NCBI RefSeq assembly: GCF_029320955.1 | Contig: NZ_CP119757.1 | Coordinates: forward strand, 1,054,001 to 1,118,000 | From: Flavobacterium sp. YJ01 | GTDB taxonomy: Bacteria > Bacteroidota > Bacteroidia > Flavobacteriales > Flavobacteriaceae | Direction: 5' to 3' | DNA: 64,000 bases | In this document: positions 20,460-29,878 of the stretch, in pieces | Layout of the letters: each line of letters opens with the position of its first letter | Numbering within the stretch: position 1 is the stretch's first letter | Program-made: the position numbers and the translations under genes | Notes under the pieces: generated by a model | Seen by the model: only the letters and a program-made list of their open reading frames with translations | Databases searched by the model: none | What the model was told of the DNA's origin: nothing

Positions 20460-22157
20460 ATGAAAAAGATATTTCTATTATTTACAGCAATTAGTTTCCT
20501 GTCTTCATGTGAGTTAGACAGAGAACCATTTAATTCCTATACGCAAGATAAAATTCAGGAAGATAAAGAAGCTTCTATTGAAGTTTTACTAAACGGATGT
20601 TATGCACAGCTTAAAGGCTGGTCCGACGTTATGCACAGAGTTGGCGAATATCCAGGCGACAACATTATGATTAGAGGAACTTCTACGGATGCATTTTATT
20701 CTTTTATTTCTTATCAGCATGTTACCAATAATGGGCGTTTGTCTGTTTTTTGGAATAACAGTTATAAAATAATTTCGCAATCAAGTGATTTAATTAAAAT
20801 TATTAAAGAAGGAGAAAGTGACGCAGTTGATCAGCAGTTAGGTGAAGCGTATTATTTGAGAGGTATGATTTACTTTTATTTAGGAAAAACATACGGAAGA
20901 CCTTATGCACAATCTCCTGAAACCAATTTAGGAGTTCCAATTGTAAATGGTCTTCCAGACGACTTAAACAATTTGACTTTACCAGATCGTTCAACTGTAA
21001 AAGATACTTATGCACAAGCAATTAATGATTTGAAAAAAGCAGAAACTTTAATGAATGCTGATAAATCTGCTGCTTATGCAACAAAAGAAGCGGCTCAAGC
21101 AATGCTTTCTAGAATTTATTTGTACATGAGCGGTACTTATGATTCTCCAAATCAAGAATTTGCAACACAGTCTATCGAATATTCGAATAAAGTAATCGCA
21201 AGCGGACGTTACAGTTTATTGAGCCGTGCAAGCTTCATGAAATATAACACTTATGCTCCTGACGCGCCAGAGCAAACCGAAACTATTTTTGCTGTAAAAC
21301 AAGTTGCTTCTGAGTTTTCTGGTTACGATCACTATTACGGAATTGGTGGTATGTATGCCAATATTCAAGGTCAAGGTTGGGGAGAAATGTATGCGAGTGC
21401 TGAGTATTTAGATTTGCTTCGAAAAGCTGGAGGAAAAAATGATGCACGTTGGGCTTTCATCGATCCGCAATACGCTACAGATGCTGCTGGAAACAAAACT
21501 GAAGCTTTCCGTTTTATCTACGATGTTTTTAATGCTGGAGGAACTCAAACAGGATACAACTACATGCAGCAACCTTTAAAACGTAATGCTGATGGCTCAT
21601 TTTATATTACTATCGGAACTACAAACTATAATTTAACAACTGTAAATGCTGCCGAAAATCAGTATTCAATTGTATATGAAGGAAAAACTTATACTGGCGA
21701 AAAAGATTATATGATGCTTTTAAACCGTGTATATCCAATGTATTACATTACAAAATGCTCACTTCAGGATAATGATTCTCACTTGCACTCTCCTATTATT
21801 TCGAGATTGGCAGAAATGTATTTAAATCTTGCTGAAGCTTATGCTAAAAAAGGAGATTATGCCAATGCTTTAATCAATTTGAATAAAGTTCGCGAAAGAG
21901 CTATTGTTGGTGGAGGTTATACTTCTTTAAATAGCACAAACGCTGTACAAAGAATTGATGAAGAACGTCAATTAGAACTTGCGTTTGAAGCACATCGTGG
22001 TTATGATGTTTACAGAAACGGACAAACTATGACACGTCGTTATACTGGTCCTCATTTGCCAATGAACGATGTTCCTGCAACAAGTTTACGAGTGGTTCAA
22101 TACATTCCGCAATCAGAAATTAATGCTTATCCAGGTACTTTGACCCAAAACCCATAA
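20460..22157 (+). CDS. RagB/SusD-family outer-membrane lipoprotein
   Basis: 565 residues. Surface glycan-binding partner of the SusC transporter. The signal peptide ends with the lipobox LSSC (Cys17), so the mature protein is a lipoprotein. The SusD fold is recognisable from QLGEAYYLRGMIYFYLGKTY, the TPR-like helices with TKEAAQAMLSRIYLYMSGTY, and the C-terminal RLAEMYLNLAEAYAKKGDY followed by LNKVRERA and ERQLELAFEAHRGYD. It starts 10 bp after susC and is surely co-transcribed. Confidence 0.96.
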   Translation: MKKIFLLFTAISFLSSCELDREPFNSYTQDKIQEDKEASIEVLLNGCYAQLKGWSDVMHRVGEYPGDNIMIRGTSTDAFYSFISYQHVTNNGRLSVFWNNSYKIISQSSDLIKIIKEGESDAVDQQLGEAYYLRGMIYFYLGKTYGRPYAQSPETNLGVPIVNGLPDDLNNLTLPDRSTVKDTYAQAINDLKKAETLMNADKSAAYATKEAAQAMLSRIYLYMSGTYDSPNQEFATQSIEYSNKVIASGRYSLLSRASFMKYNTYAPDAPEQTETIFAVKQVASEFSGYDHYYGIGGMYANIQGQGWGEMYASAEYLDLLRKAGGKNDARWAFIDPQYATDAAGNKTEAFRFIYDVFNAGGTQTGYNYMQQPLKRNADGSFYITIGTTNYNLTTVNAAENQYSIVYEGKTYTGEKDYMMLLNRVYPMYYITKCSLQDNDSHLHSPIISRLAEMYLNLAEAYAKKGDYANALINLNKVRERAIVGGGYTSLNSTNAVQRIDEERQLELAFEAHRGYDVYRNGQTMTRRYTGPHLPMNDVPATSLRVVQYIPQSEINAYPGTLTQNP

Positions 22158-22188
22158 TCGTTTTAGATTTGTTTATTGTTTTTAACAG

Positions 22189-22217
22189 CCTCTCTAGTAG
22201 TAAAAAAATTAGAGAGG
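22189..22217 (+). terminator. Hairpin between susD and the DUF3472 gene
   Basis: CCTCTCTA at 22189-22196 and TAGAGAGG at 22210-22217 form a perfect 8-bp stem, followed by TTT then A-rich sequence. With so short a T run it is at best a partial terminator, and may instead set the ratio of SusCD to downstream products or stabilise the upstream mRNA. Confidence 0.4.
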
Positions 22218-22250
22218 TTTAAAAAAAAGTTAATCACTCAATACTTACTA

Positions 22251-23573
22251 ATGAAAAATTTACTTTATCTAATTTTAGCTTTTTCACTTGTATCATTCTC
22301 CTGTACCGACCACAGCGAAAGTGGTTCAGAAAATAACGAAATAGAAAATCCTAAAACATCCATTTCTTTACCATTGGCAGGAAATGCATACAGTTCTAAA
22401 CATCTAGAAGACAATAATACGATTACAGACAATGGCATTGAGAATTGGAAAAATGCTGACGAAACCTTTACCGTTTATTTCAGAATTTTCAAACCGGGAA
22501 CTTTTCAGATTTCTGTTGAAGAATCTATTGAAGTTTATGGAAAATCAGAGCTTGAATTTTCGATTAATAATGACGCTAAAAAAGTAACTTTCAATATTTC
22601 AAAGAAAGCAGTTGTAATTGGAAATTGGAAAATCAACCAGGAAGGTTATGTTGCACTAAAAATAAAAGGAATTAGTAAAAATGGCGATCGTTTTCCATCC
22701 ATCAATAGATTAAAAATTTCCAGCGCTGATTACGACGGAAAAATCTCTTACGTTCCAAATAACGAAGGTAATTTTTATCATTGGGGACGTCGCGGTCCAT
22801 CTGTTCACTTAAACTATCCTGTTCAAGAAAACATAAATGCAGAATGGTTTTATAACGAAATAACGGTTCCAGAAAACGAAGATAAAATTGGTTCTTATTT
22901 TATGGCAAATGGTTTTGGCGAAGGTTATTTCGGAATTCAAGTAAACTCAGCAACCGAAAGAAGGGTTTTATTCTCAGTTTGGAGTCCTTTTAATACCGAT
23001 GATCCAAATAATATTCCAGAATCGCATAAAATCAAAATGCTTAAAAAAGGCGAAAATGTTCATACCGGAGAATTTGGAAATGAAGGTTCAGGCGGACAAA
23101 GTTATTTAAAGTACAATTGGAAAGCTGGCACAACTTACAAGTTCTTGTTAAGAGGTTTTCCGAACGGAAATAATTCTACAACATATACAGCATATTTTTT
23201 CGCTCCAGAATTAAATAAATGGTTATTGATCGCTAGTTTCAATCGTCCAGAAACAAATACTTATTTAAAAAGGTTTCACTCGTTCTTAGAGAATTTTATT
23301 CCAGAACAAGGCGATTTTTCTCGAAAAGTGCTTTTCAACAATCAATGGATTTGTAATGAAAAAGGAAATTGGACAGAAATCAATACAGCCAGATTTACAA
23401 ATGACAATACGGGCGCGAAAGAATATAGAATGGATTTTGCAGGCGGAACAGAAAACAATTCTTTCTATTTAAAAAATGGAGGCTTTTTTAATAATTATAC
23501 AACGCCAAAAACTAACTTTACAAGACCACTTAACAATAAAAAACCTGAAATAGATTTTAGTGCATTACCTTAA
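22251..23573 (+). CDS. Lipoprotein with DUF5077 and DUF3472 domains
   Basis: 440 residues. An in-frame TTG at 22176 would extend the protein, but the ATG at 22251 starts a proper lipoprotein signal (LVSFSC, Cys18). Residues about 30-155 look like DUF5077 (ISLPLAGNAYSSKHLEDNN to KGISKNGDRFPSINRLKIS). The rest is DUF3472, with FYHWGRRGPSVHLNYPV, FGEGYFGIQVNSATERRVLF and RLLF-like strands. Such proteins occur in glycan-utilisation loci and may bind or process glycans at the cell surface, though activity is not established. It lies between susD and the GH109-like gene in the LacI-controlled operon. Confidence 0.8.
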   Translation: MKNLLYLILAFSLVSFSCTDHSESGSENNEIENPKTSISLPLAGNAYSSKHLEDNNTITDNGIENWKNADETFTVYFRIFKPGTFQISVEESIEVYGKSELEFSINNDAKKVTFNISKKAVVIGNWKINQEGYVALKIKGISKNGDRFPSINRLKISSADYDGKISYVPNNEGNFYHWGRRGPSVHLNYPVQENINAEWFYNEITVPENEDKIGSYFMANGFGEGYFGIQVNSATERRVLFSVWSPFNTDDPNNIPESHKIKMLKKGENVHTGEFGNEGSGGQSYLKYNWKAGTTYKFLLRGFPNGNNSTTYTAYFFAPELNKWLLIASFNRPETNTYLKRFHSFLENFIPEQGDFSRKVLFNNQWICNEKGNWTEINTARFTNDNTGAKEYRMDFAGGTENNSFYLKNGGFFNNYTTPKTNFTRPLNNKKPEIDFSALP

Positions 23574-23650
23574 ACTATCTCAAAAAAAAATAAAATTTTC
23601 AGTATTTCCGATAGTATAAAAACTATCAAAACATTTAAAACAAATTAACT

Positions 23651-25030
23651 ATGAAAACCAGTAATTTAAAATTCATTTTAGCCGCATGCATTATGTTGTG
23701 GGGAACTTTTGCATCGGCTCAAATGATAAAAACAAAAACTCCTGCAAGAGCTAAAGGTCAAACCGATGTTTTGCGTTTGGCTGCGCCAGCAATTCCAACT
23801 GTTCGTGTTGCTTTTATCGGACTTGGTATGCGCGGTCCGGGAGCAGTTGAACGTATGACACATATTCCAGGTGTAGAAATTGTGGCGTTATGCGATATGA
23901 CTCAAGAAAACACTGCAAAATCAAATGAAATTTTAACTAAAGCTGGTTTTCCAAAAGCACAAGAATTTTACGGAGATGAAAATGCTTGGAGAAAAGTAAC
24001 CGCTTTACCAAACGTAGATTTAGTATATGTTGCGACTGACTGGCTTCATCACGCTTCAATTGGTGTTCAAGCCATGAAAGATGGAAAACACGTTGCAATT
24101 GAAGTTCCAGGTGCTTTGACTATGAAAGAAATCTGGGAACTTATTGATACTTCTGAAAAAACTCGTAAACATTGTATGCAATTGGAAAATTGCGTTTACG
24201 ATTTCTTTGAATTGACGACTTTAAATATGGCACAACAAGGTGTTTTTGGAGAAATTCTTCACGCTGAAGGTTCTTATATTCATGGTTTACAACCATTTTG
24301 GGGAGAATATTGGAACAACTGGAGAATGGATTACAACATCAAACACCGTGGAGATGTTTACGCTACACACGGAATGGGACCAGCTTGTCAGGCATTAAAC
24401 ATTCACCGTGGAGACAAAATGAATTTCTTGGTTTCTATGGATACAAAAGCGGTTGGAAATCCTGCTTATATTAAAGAAAAATCTGGAAAAGAAATTAAAG
24501 ATTTTAGAAATGGAGATCATACAATGACCATGATTCGTACTGAAAACGGAAAAACAATTCAAATTCAGCACGATGTAACTTCTCCTCGTCCGTATAGCAG
24601 AATGTACCAATTGAGCGGTACAAAAGGTTTTGCAAACAAATATCCGTTAGAAGGTTATGCTTTAGACGGGAAAGAGTTAAGTGATGATGTAAAACCAAAT
24701 CACGAAAAATTAAGCGCGCACTCTTTTGTTCCTGCAGATGTTAAAAAAGCGTTGATGGAAAAATACAAACACCCAATTGCAAAAGGAATTGAAGAACAAG
24801 CTAAAAAAGTTGGCGGTCACGGAGGAATGGACTTCATTATGGATTACAGATTAATTTACTGCTTACAAAAAGGACTTCCTTTAGATATGGATGTTTACGA
24901 TTTAGCGGAATGGTCTTGCCTTGGTCCATTAACTGAAATTTCATTAGACAATAATTCTGCTCCTGTTGAAATTCCAGATTTCACTCGCGGCGGATGGAAT
25001 AAATTGAAAAAATTAGAGTTTTCAGAATAA
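23651..25030 (+). CDS. GH109-type glycosidase / Gfo-Idh-MocA oxidoreductase, exported
   Basis: 459 residues. After a signal peptide (residues 1-23, ending ASAQ) comes the NAD-binding Rossmann motif AFIGLGMRGPGAVERM, then VDLVYVATDWLHHASIGVQA with KHVAIEVPGALT. The later blocks YATHGMGPACQALNIHRGD and VGGHGGMDFIMDYR match my memory of GH109 alpha-N-acetylgalactosaminidase from Elizabethkingia. GH109 enzymes cleave by an NAD-dependent redox mechanism. Several Gfo/Idh/MocA relatives share this layout without being GH109, so substrate assignment is probable, not certain. Last gene of the susC operon; a strong terminator follows. Confidence 0.82.
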   Translation: MKTSNLKFILAACIMLWGTFASAQMIKTKTPARAKGQTDVLRLAAPAIPTVRVAFIGLGMRGPGAVERMTHIPGVEIVALCDMTQENTAKSNEILTKAGFPKAQEFYGDENAWRKVTALPNVDLVYVATDWLHHASIGVQAMKDGKHVAIEVPGALTMKEIWELIDTSEKTRKHCMQLENCVYDFFELTTLNMAQQGVFGEILHAEGSYIHGLQPFWGEYWNNWRMDYNIKHRGDVYATHGMGPACQALNIHRGDKMNFLVSMDTKAVGNPAYIKEKSGKEIKDFRNGDHTMTMIRTENGKTIQIQHDVTSPRPYSRMYQLSGTKGFANKYPLEGYALDGKELSDDVKPNHEKLSAHSFVPADVKKALMEKYKHPIAKGIEEQAKKVGGHGGMDFIMDYRLIYCLQKGLPLDMDVYDLAEWSCLGPLTEISLDNNSAPVEIPDFTRGGWNKLKKLEFSE

Positions 25031-25049
25031 ATATTGGTTAGTTAAAGAA

Positions 25050-25091
25050 GACAAGAGAGCAACGTTAAAAATTGCTCTCTTGTCTGTTTTT
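25050..25091 (+). terminator. Terminator of the susC-GH109 operon
   Basis: A perfect 13-bp stem (25050-25062 with 25072-25084, GACAAGAGAGCAA and its complement) with a 9-nt loop is followed by TGTTTTT. It lies 20 bp after the GH109 stop. Confidence 0.88.
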
Positions 25092-25164
25092 AGACAATTC
25101 ATAAAACAAAATAAATCTCCACAAAAGGGAGTTATCTTTGACTAATCATAATATTTTTTAAAAA

Positions 25165-25177
25165 GCCCCAGCGGGGC
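25165..25177. repeat. Small GC-rich palindrome GCCCC-AGC-GGGGC
   Basis: A 5-bp stem with a 3-nt loop, set in AT-rich DNA just before the larger inverted repeat at 25213-25272. Its AGCCCCAGCGGGGC core looks like a diverged version of AGCTCCAGCGGAGC in that larger element. Confidence 0.6.
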
Positions 25178-25212
25178 AAATATTTATAGAATTCAAATCA
25201 GACAAATGATAA

Positions 25213-25272
25213 AAAGCTCCAGCGGAGCGACATATATTATAAATTAAAAATATGTCGCTCCGCTGGAGCTTT
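25213..25272. repeat. 22-bp perfect inverted repeat with GCTCCAGCGGAGC core
   Basis: Arms at 25213-25234 and 25251-25272 are exact reverse complements with a 16-nt A/T loop. Each arm contains the smaller palindrome GCTCC-AGC-GGAGC. It lies between the convergent GH109 and osmC transcripts. Confidence 0.85.
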
Positions 25273-25325
25273 ATGTTGTAAGGTCTTTTCTTTGCTATAA
25301 ATATTTCGATTCTCCGAAGCTTATA

Positions 25326-25352
25326 AAAAAAGCTGTCTTTTTGGGACAGCTT
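25326..25352 (-). terminator. Terminator downstream of osmC
   Basis: Stem AAGCTGTC (25330-25337) with GACAGCTT (25345-25352); on the minus strand a T run follows. It lies 24 bp past the OsmC stop codon. Confidence 0.8.
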
Positions 25353-25375
25353 ACTTTATAATATTTATTCAAAAA

Positions 25376-25777
25376 TTAACTCCAGTCGAAAGAAATTTTC
25401 TTTTCTATTTCCGAACTTAAACTCAAAAACACAGGGCAAGTCATTGCAGCACGTTCTAAAATGGTTCTGCTTTTTTCATCAGCATTGCTTTTCATGTTAA
25501 AAACAATTTCGATTGCTCCAATTCTTCTTGGTTCAGCATTCATAATTTTTGTTACTTCTGCGGTAGAGCCCACAAAATCTACTTCTAAATCACGAGCTTT
25601 AATTCCCATAATCGTCATCATACAGCTTGCCAAAGCATTTGCAACTGTATCTGTTGGAGAAAACGCCTCTCCCTTTCCGTTATTATCTAATGGTGCATCC
25701 GAAATAATTTCGCTTCCTGATTGCACGTGAATTGAACTTGTTCTTAAATCTCCTAAATAGGTTACTTTTGATGTCAT
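25376..25777 (-). CDS. OsmC/Ohr-family peroxiredoxin-like protein
   Basis: 133 residues, cytoplasmic. The two conserved cysteines of the family are present: one in NALASCMMTIMGIKA (Cys53) and one in AAMTCPVFLSL (about Cys114). Together they reduce organic hydroperoxides. Length is normal for the family. The start overlaps the stop of the upstream LysM gene in a TAATG, so its translation is probably coupled to that gene, an unusual partner for an OsmC protein. Confidence 0.9.
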   Translation of the reverse strand: MTSKVTYLGDLRTSSIHVQSGSEIISDAPLDNNGKGEAFSPTDTVANALASCMMTIMGIKARDLEVDFVGSTAEVTKIMNAEPRRIGAIEIVFNMKSNADEKSRTILERAAMTCPVFLSLSSEIEKKISFDWS

Positions 25778-27855
25778 TAATTTGCTACTTTTAAAGTTAA
25801 GTCACTATCGTAATATAAGATGTAAACACCTTTGTTAGCGTGTCCGCCATCTTCTTTTCTGTAATATTGAAATTTATTATCTACTTGTTGCGTAGTCATC
25901 ATATCTGCCGTTTCTTGAAACGTTTTTCCTTGTACCAAACGCATCATAGTATCAAACGTCACATCAAATCCTCTTGTTGCATATGTTGTTGGATTTGCTT
26001 TGTTTTTAAGACGGTATTGTTTTTCATAAATTAAAACCGATTGTTCGTCACTTTCGCGTGTTACAGACGGATACATCAATTTCAATTTTACCAAATTATC
26101 AAAACTGATTTCGTCTGTATCTAATGTACTGTTTGGTTCTAAAATTACAAGCTGTACTTGACACGTTTTTTGAGAATCTAACATCGCTTTTATCGTTGCT
26201 TTGATCATGGCTGTATTTCCAGTTTCCATCACCACATAATTCATTCGATTTGGAATTAATAAGCTTTTCAAATTAGCCGCATCCAAACCTCCAGTTTCTG
26301 TCAAAGATGCAAAAGCAACTCCTCTTTGATTTTGTTTGATGTAATTAATAACCGATTCTTTTTTCTTATCAACTACAGCAACAATATTTCCGTTTTTAGA
26401 ACGCATGTAATCAAAAACCGCATTTTTTATTACATCATTTGCTGGAATAGACTGATATAAATTCTCAATCGGATTGGCAATATCTTTTGATAAAGGCGAA
26501 ATAACCGGAACATTATACATTCTAAGTGTATTTGCAGTCGCCTCAGCATTATTTTGATAAAATGGTCCAACTACAGCATCTGCATCTTGAAGTTTAGAAA
26601 CCAAACTAGAAATATTAGATGTCGTTTTAGTTTCTTGCGAATCATAAATGGCAACATCTATTGGCAATTTTAATGTTTTTGCAGAATCGATAGCCATCAT
26701 TGCACCAGCATAAAAATCTAAAGTCATATTTAAGAACTTATCATTTTTAATTCTGCTGCCTGTTCCCGTTGTATCACTTTGAATCTTAGACATATTAAAT
26801 GGCAGCAATAACACTACTTTTTTACGTTCATTTGCACCTCTTTTTTTGCTTAATTCTACGATTTCAGCATTACTATTATCAGTCGATTTTACTTTATCAA
26901 CAATCTTAATTCCGCCGCCAGTAGTTTCAATTGGTTTACTGTTAGAAGAATCTGCTGTTTTTTCAGCTGGAACTTGCGCCGCAATAATTGGAGCTGGAGC
27001 TACATATCCCGCAGGAACTTTCAAAACCATTCCTTCTTTTACACCTTCAGAAAGTGACGGATTTAAAGCCACTAATTCTTCTTGTGATAAATGAAAAACT
27101 CTTCCTAAACTATAAAAAGTTTCCTTTGGTTTTACTTGATATTCCATATAAGAAATTGCTTTTTTAGAAGTTTCTACAGGCTTTTTATTTTCTACAGATT
27201 TTGCAGTTTCTGTTGGTACAGATTCCGTTTTTGGAGCCGTTCCTTTAATTGTCAATCTGTAACCAACTGGCAAATTTGCAACAATATCAGGATTACGTTT
27301 TTCTAGTTCTGCAACAGTCATATCGTATTGTTTTGCAATACCAAATTTTGTTTCTTTTGGCTGTACATCGTGATATACATATTTTTCTGCAGCTTTTTCT
27401 TTTGCAGGTTTTGCAACGGTTTTTGGAGCTGCTCCTTTAGCAGGAATAACTAATTTCTGCCCGATTTGAACACCAGTTTTTTCCAAAAACGGATTTGCTG
27501 CTTTTAGAGCTTCATCCGAAATTCCGTATTTTTTTTCAATGCTATAAAACGTTTCTTTTGGCTGTACTTCATGAATTACTTCTTTGCCAGAAGAAACGAC
27601 AGTTTTAGGTTTTGCAGTTTCTTCCTTCTTTGTTTCCCCATTTTTAGTTGGAATCAATAGCACAGAATTCGGAGTTATACCCGTTCTAGCATCTGGATTT
27701 AGCTGATAGATATCATAAGGAGTCACCTTAAATTTCTGCGCAATCTGATTAATAGTTTCACCGCTTGATACTTTATACTTCACTACTTTTTCTTGCGAAA
27801 ATGCATTCGAAGTCATAAAAAATACAAGAGACAATAATGTTAAATAATATTTCAT
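25777..27855 (-). CDS. LysM protein with a type-I periplasmic-binding (amino-acid ABC-like) domain
   Basis: 692 residues. There is a signal peptide (residues 1-20, ending AFSQ). Four LysM repeats lie in the first ~280 residues (KYKVSSGETINQIAQKFKVT, then blocks starting HEVQPKETFYSIEKKYG, HDVQPKETKFGIAKQYD and YQVKPKETFYSLGRVFH), joined by Ala/Lys/Thr-rich linkers. From about residue 345 the chain (KKVVLLLPFNMSKIQ, DFYAGAMMAIDSAKTL, ADAVVGPFYQNNAEATANTL) has the ligand-binding fold of ABC-transporter receptors. LysM binds peptidoglycan, so this may be a wall-anchored sensor or scaffold. Its stop overlaps the osmC start; another LysM gene lies just upstream. Confidence 0.87.
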   Translation of the reverse strand: MKYYLTLLSLVFFMTSNAFSQEKVVKYKVSSGETINQIAQKFKVTPYDIYQLNPDARTGITPNSVLLIPTKNGETKKEETAKPKTVVSSGKEVIHEVQPKETFYSIEKKYGISDEALKAANPFLEKTGVQIGQKLVIPAKGAAPKTVAKPAKEKAAEKYVYHDVQPKETKFGIAKQYDMTVAELEKRNPDIVANLPVGYRLTIKGTAPKTESVPTETAKSVENKKPVETSKKAISYMEYQVKPKETFYSLGRVFHLSQEELVALNPSLSEGVKEGMVLKVPAGYVAPAPIIAAQVPAEKTADSSNSKPIETTGGGIKIVDKVKSTDNSNAEIVELSKKRGANERKKVVLLLPFNMSKIQSDTTGTGSRIKNDKFLNMTLDFYAGAMMAIDSAKTLKLPIDVAIYDSQETKTTSNISSLVSKLQDADAVVGPFYQNNAEATANTLRMYNVPVISPLSKDIANPIENLYQSIPANDVIKNAVFDYMRSKNGNIVAVVDKKKESVINYIKQNQRGVAFASLTETGGLDAANLKSLLIPNRMNYVVMETGNTAMIKATIKAMLDSQKTCQVQLVILEPNSTLDTDEISFDNLVKLKLMYPSVTRESDEQSVLIYEKQYRLKNKANPTTYATRGFDVTFDTMMRLVQGKTFQETADMMTTQQVDNKFQYYRKEDGGHANKGVYILYYDSDLTLKVAN

Positions 27856-27949
27856 AATATGGCTTAAAACAATTTAATTTCTAATTCTAAAATAAGTTAT
27901 AATTTTTACCAAAAGCAAAATTCGCGCCGTTTGTTTATTTCAACAAAAT

Positions 27950-29860
27950 CTACCTCAAATCGATTTCTACTTTAGCAATCATAATATCTTTATATAACTC
28001 ATCTTCTTCTTTTTTCTTGCATTTATAAAGTACTTCTTCCATGTTTTCGAACTTATCGGCATAAACATAGTACGAAAGACTGTTAATATTGAAGAAGAAA
28101 CTAGCGTTAAACTCGCCAGAATCAATGAGTTTCATAATAAACTTATCTCGCTCCACTGCGTCTGTAAATATACCCAAAACTAAGTAATACCCATTCGAAA
28201 CTTCTCTAAGATTATCATAAACTTCTACTTTTACTGTTTTATCAGTTCGTAACGGATTGTCTTTCAATTCTTGTTTCATTTCTTCTAAAGAAATTGTTTT
28301 TGAATTTTCTTCACTATTATTTTTTTTCTGTTTTTTGATCGCTTCATTCTGATATTTTTTCAGTTTAACCAAAGCCAATCTATCATCAAACTTTCTGGCT
28401 TCCATACTATAATAAGAAGCTTTGCTGATATGTCTTTTTACTTCAATCTTTTTTTGAGTATCTAATGAATCAATTTTGGCAATCAAAAGCTGATTTTTGG
28501 CATCACCTTGCTCTTGCTCTATTTTATAACGTTTAATTTCTTCTAAAGATAAACGTTGCTGCAAAGATGTAGCACTGCTGTTCTTCTCGCTTTCGCGGAT
28601 TTTCTTCTTATATTCCTGATTTTCCTCGACGGCAATTTTTTCTACTTTATTCATCAATCCGGCATAAACCTTTCTGTTTTCAGCCAATTCTTTCTTTAGT
28701 TGAGAAGACAATTCGTTGGTTTTGTTAATTCCTTCCGAAGATTGTTTTTCTAATCTTTTAGATTCTTCAACATTCAAAATATCCATTCGTTTTAATTCCT
28801 TCAAATCGTTATTCATGGAATTGACGAGCGAATCCAATTTTGCCATCAAAATATCTTGAACGTTTTTATTTGCTTCTAAAACCAAACGCAATTTTTCAAC
28901 CGAGTTTTCTTTAGAACCATTCATATCATTCAGATTCACTTTCAAATCATTAATTTTTATAATTTTCTGATTCATTTCTTTCTGAACAACCAATCGATCT
29001 TTTAAATCTTCAATTTCAACTGTTTTGGCTTTTGTTTTCTCCACCACAACTTGTTTTTCGGCTAAAGCGAGCATCAATTCTTCACTTTCGTTTGACGGTT
29101 TTATTGCTGCGGTGTTAATGGCTAATTTGTTGCCGACAATTAATCCATTTACAATTTCTGGATTTTGAGATTCTAATTGATCAATCGAAATTCCGTATTT
29201 CTTAGCAATCGAAAATTTGGTTTCTTTTGGCTCAACAACATGAAAAATAGTTTCCTGATTAATAACACGAACTCTTCCATCCAACGTTTTTCTTTTGTTT
29301 GGAATTGAAATCGTTTGTCCGATTTGCAAACCATTAATCAAAATTTCTTTGTTTAGATTTTCTAAATCTTGAACCGAAACATTGTATTGTCTCGCAATAC
29401 TAAATAAAGATTCTTTTGCCAAAACCTGATGAGTAGTTTTTGACCAAACAACAATTTCTTGTTTTGAAGAATAATCTGAATTTTGAGGAATTATTAATTC
29501 TTGACCGATTTGAAGTCCGTTGGCAAGAATTTCTTGATTGGCATTTTGAATGGCCTCGAGCGAAACATGATATTGTTTAGACAAACCAAACAGCGTTTCT
29601 TTTGGAGCAACAACATGAATCTGCTGTTTTGAATTTGTTTTTTCTGAATGAACAGGAATCTTGATAATTTGATTGTCCTTGATTCCTTTTTGAGATTCGG
29701 GGTTGAGTTTGTAAATCTCGTCGATAGAAACTTTATACTTTTGGGCAATAAAATAAGCAGTTTCTCCTTTTTGAATCTTGTGCTCAATAATTGAATCTTG
29801 CGCAATTATTTTGTTAAAAGACAAAATAAAGACAAGAGAAATTGTTAAAAGTTCTCTCAT
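27950..29860 (-). CDS. LysM protein with coiled coil and SPOR-like C-terminus
   Basis: 636 residues. There is a signal peptide (residues 1-20, ending IIAQ). Four LysM repeats (from HKIQKGETAYFIAQKYKVS, then HVVAPKETLFGLSKQYHVS, HQVLAKESLFSIARQYNVS and HVVEPKETKFSIAKKYGIS) fill residues 24-250. Residues about 270-520 are Lys/Glu-rich with heptad character and likely coiled coil. The last ~85 residues (GYYLVLGIFTDAVERDKFIM to YYVYADKF) resemble a SPOR-type peptidoglycan-binding or PorE-like module. A periplasmic cell-envelope role is likely. It lies 94 bp upstream of the other LysM gene on the same strand. Confidence 0.82.
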   Translation of the reverse strand: MRELLTISLVFILSFNKIIAQDSIIEHKIQKGETAYFIAQKYKVSIDEIYKLNPESQKGIKDNQIIKIPVHSEKTNSKQQIHVVAPKETLFGLSKQYHVSLEAIQNANQEILANGLQIGQELIIPQNSDYSSKQEIVVWSKTTHQVLAKESLFSIARQYNVSVQDLENLNKEILINGLQIGQTISIPNKRKTLDGRVRVINQETIFHVVEPKETKFSIAKKYGISIDQLESQNPEIVNGLIVGNKLAINTAAIKPSNESEELMLALAEKQVVVEKTKAKTVEIEDLKDRLVVQKEMNQKIIKINDLKVNLNDMNGSKENSVEKLRLVLEANKNVQDILMAKLDSLVNSMNNDLKELKRMDILNVEESKRLEKQSSEGINKTNELSSQLKKELAENRKVYAGLMNKVEKIAVEENQEYKKKIRESEKNSSATSLQQRLSLEEIKRYKIEQEQGDAKNQLLIAKIDSLDTQKKIEVKRHISKASYYSMEARKFDDRLALVKLKKYQNEAIKKQKKNNSEENSKTISLEEMKQELKDNPLRTDKTVKVEVYDNLREVSNGYYLVLGIFTDAVERDKFIMKLIDSGEFNASFFFNINSLSYYVYADKFENMEEVLYKCKKKEEDELYKDIMIAKVEIDLR

Positions 29861-29878
29861 AAATAGTAGGTTATAAAA

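Noticed and set aside
22176..22250. N-terminal extension of the DUF3472 lipoprotein from a TTG codon
   Set aside because: It would cover a hairpin and bury the lipoprotein signal that begins at the ATG at 22251.
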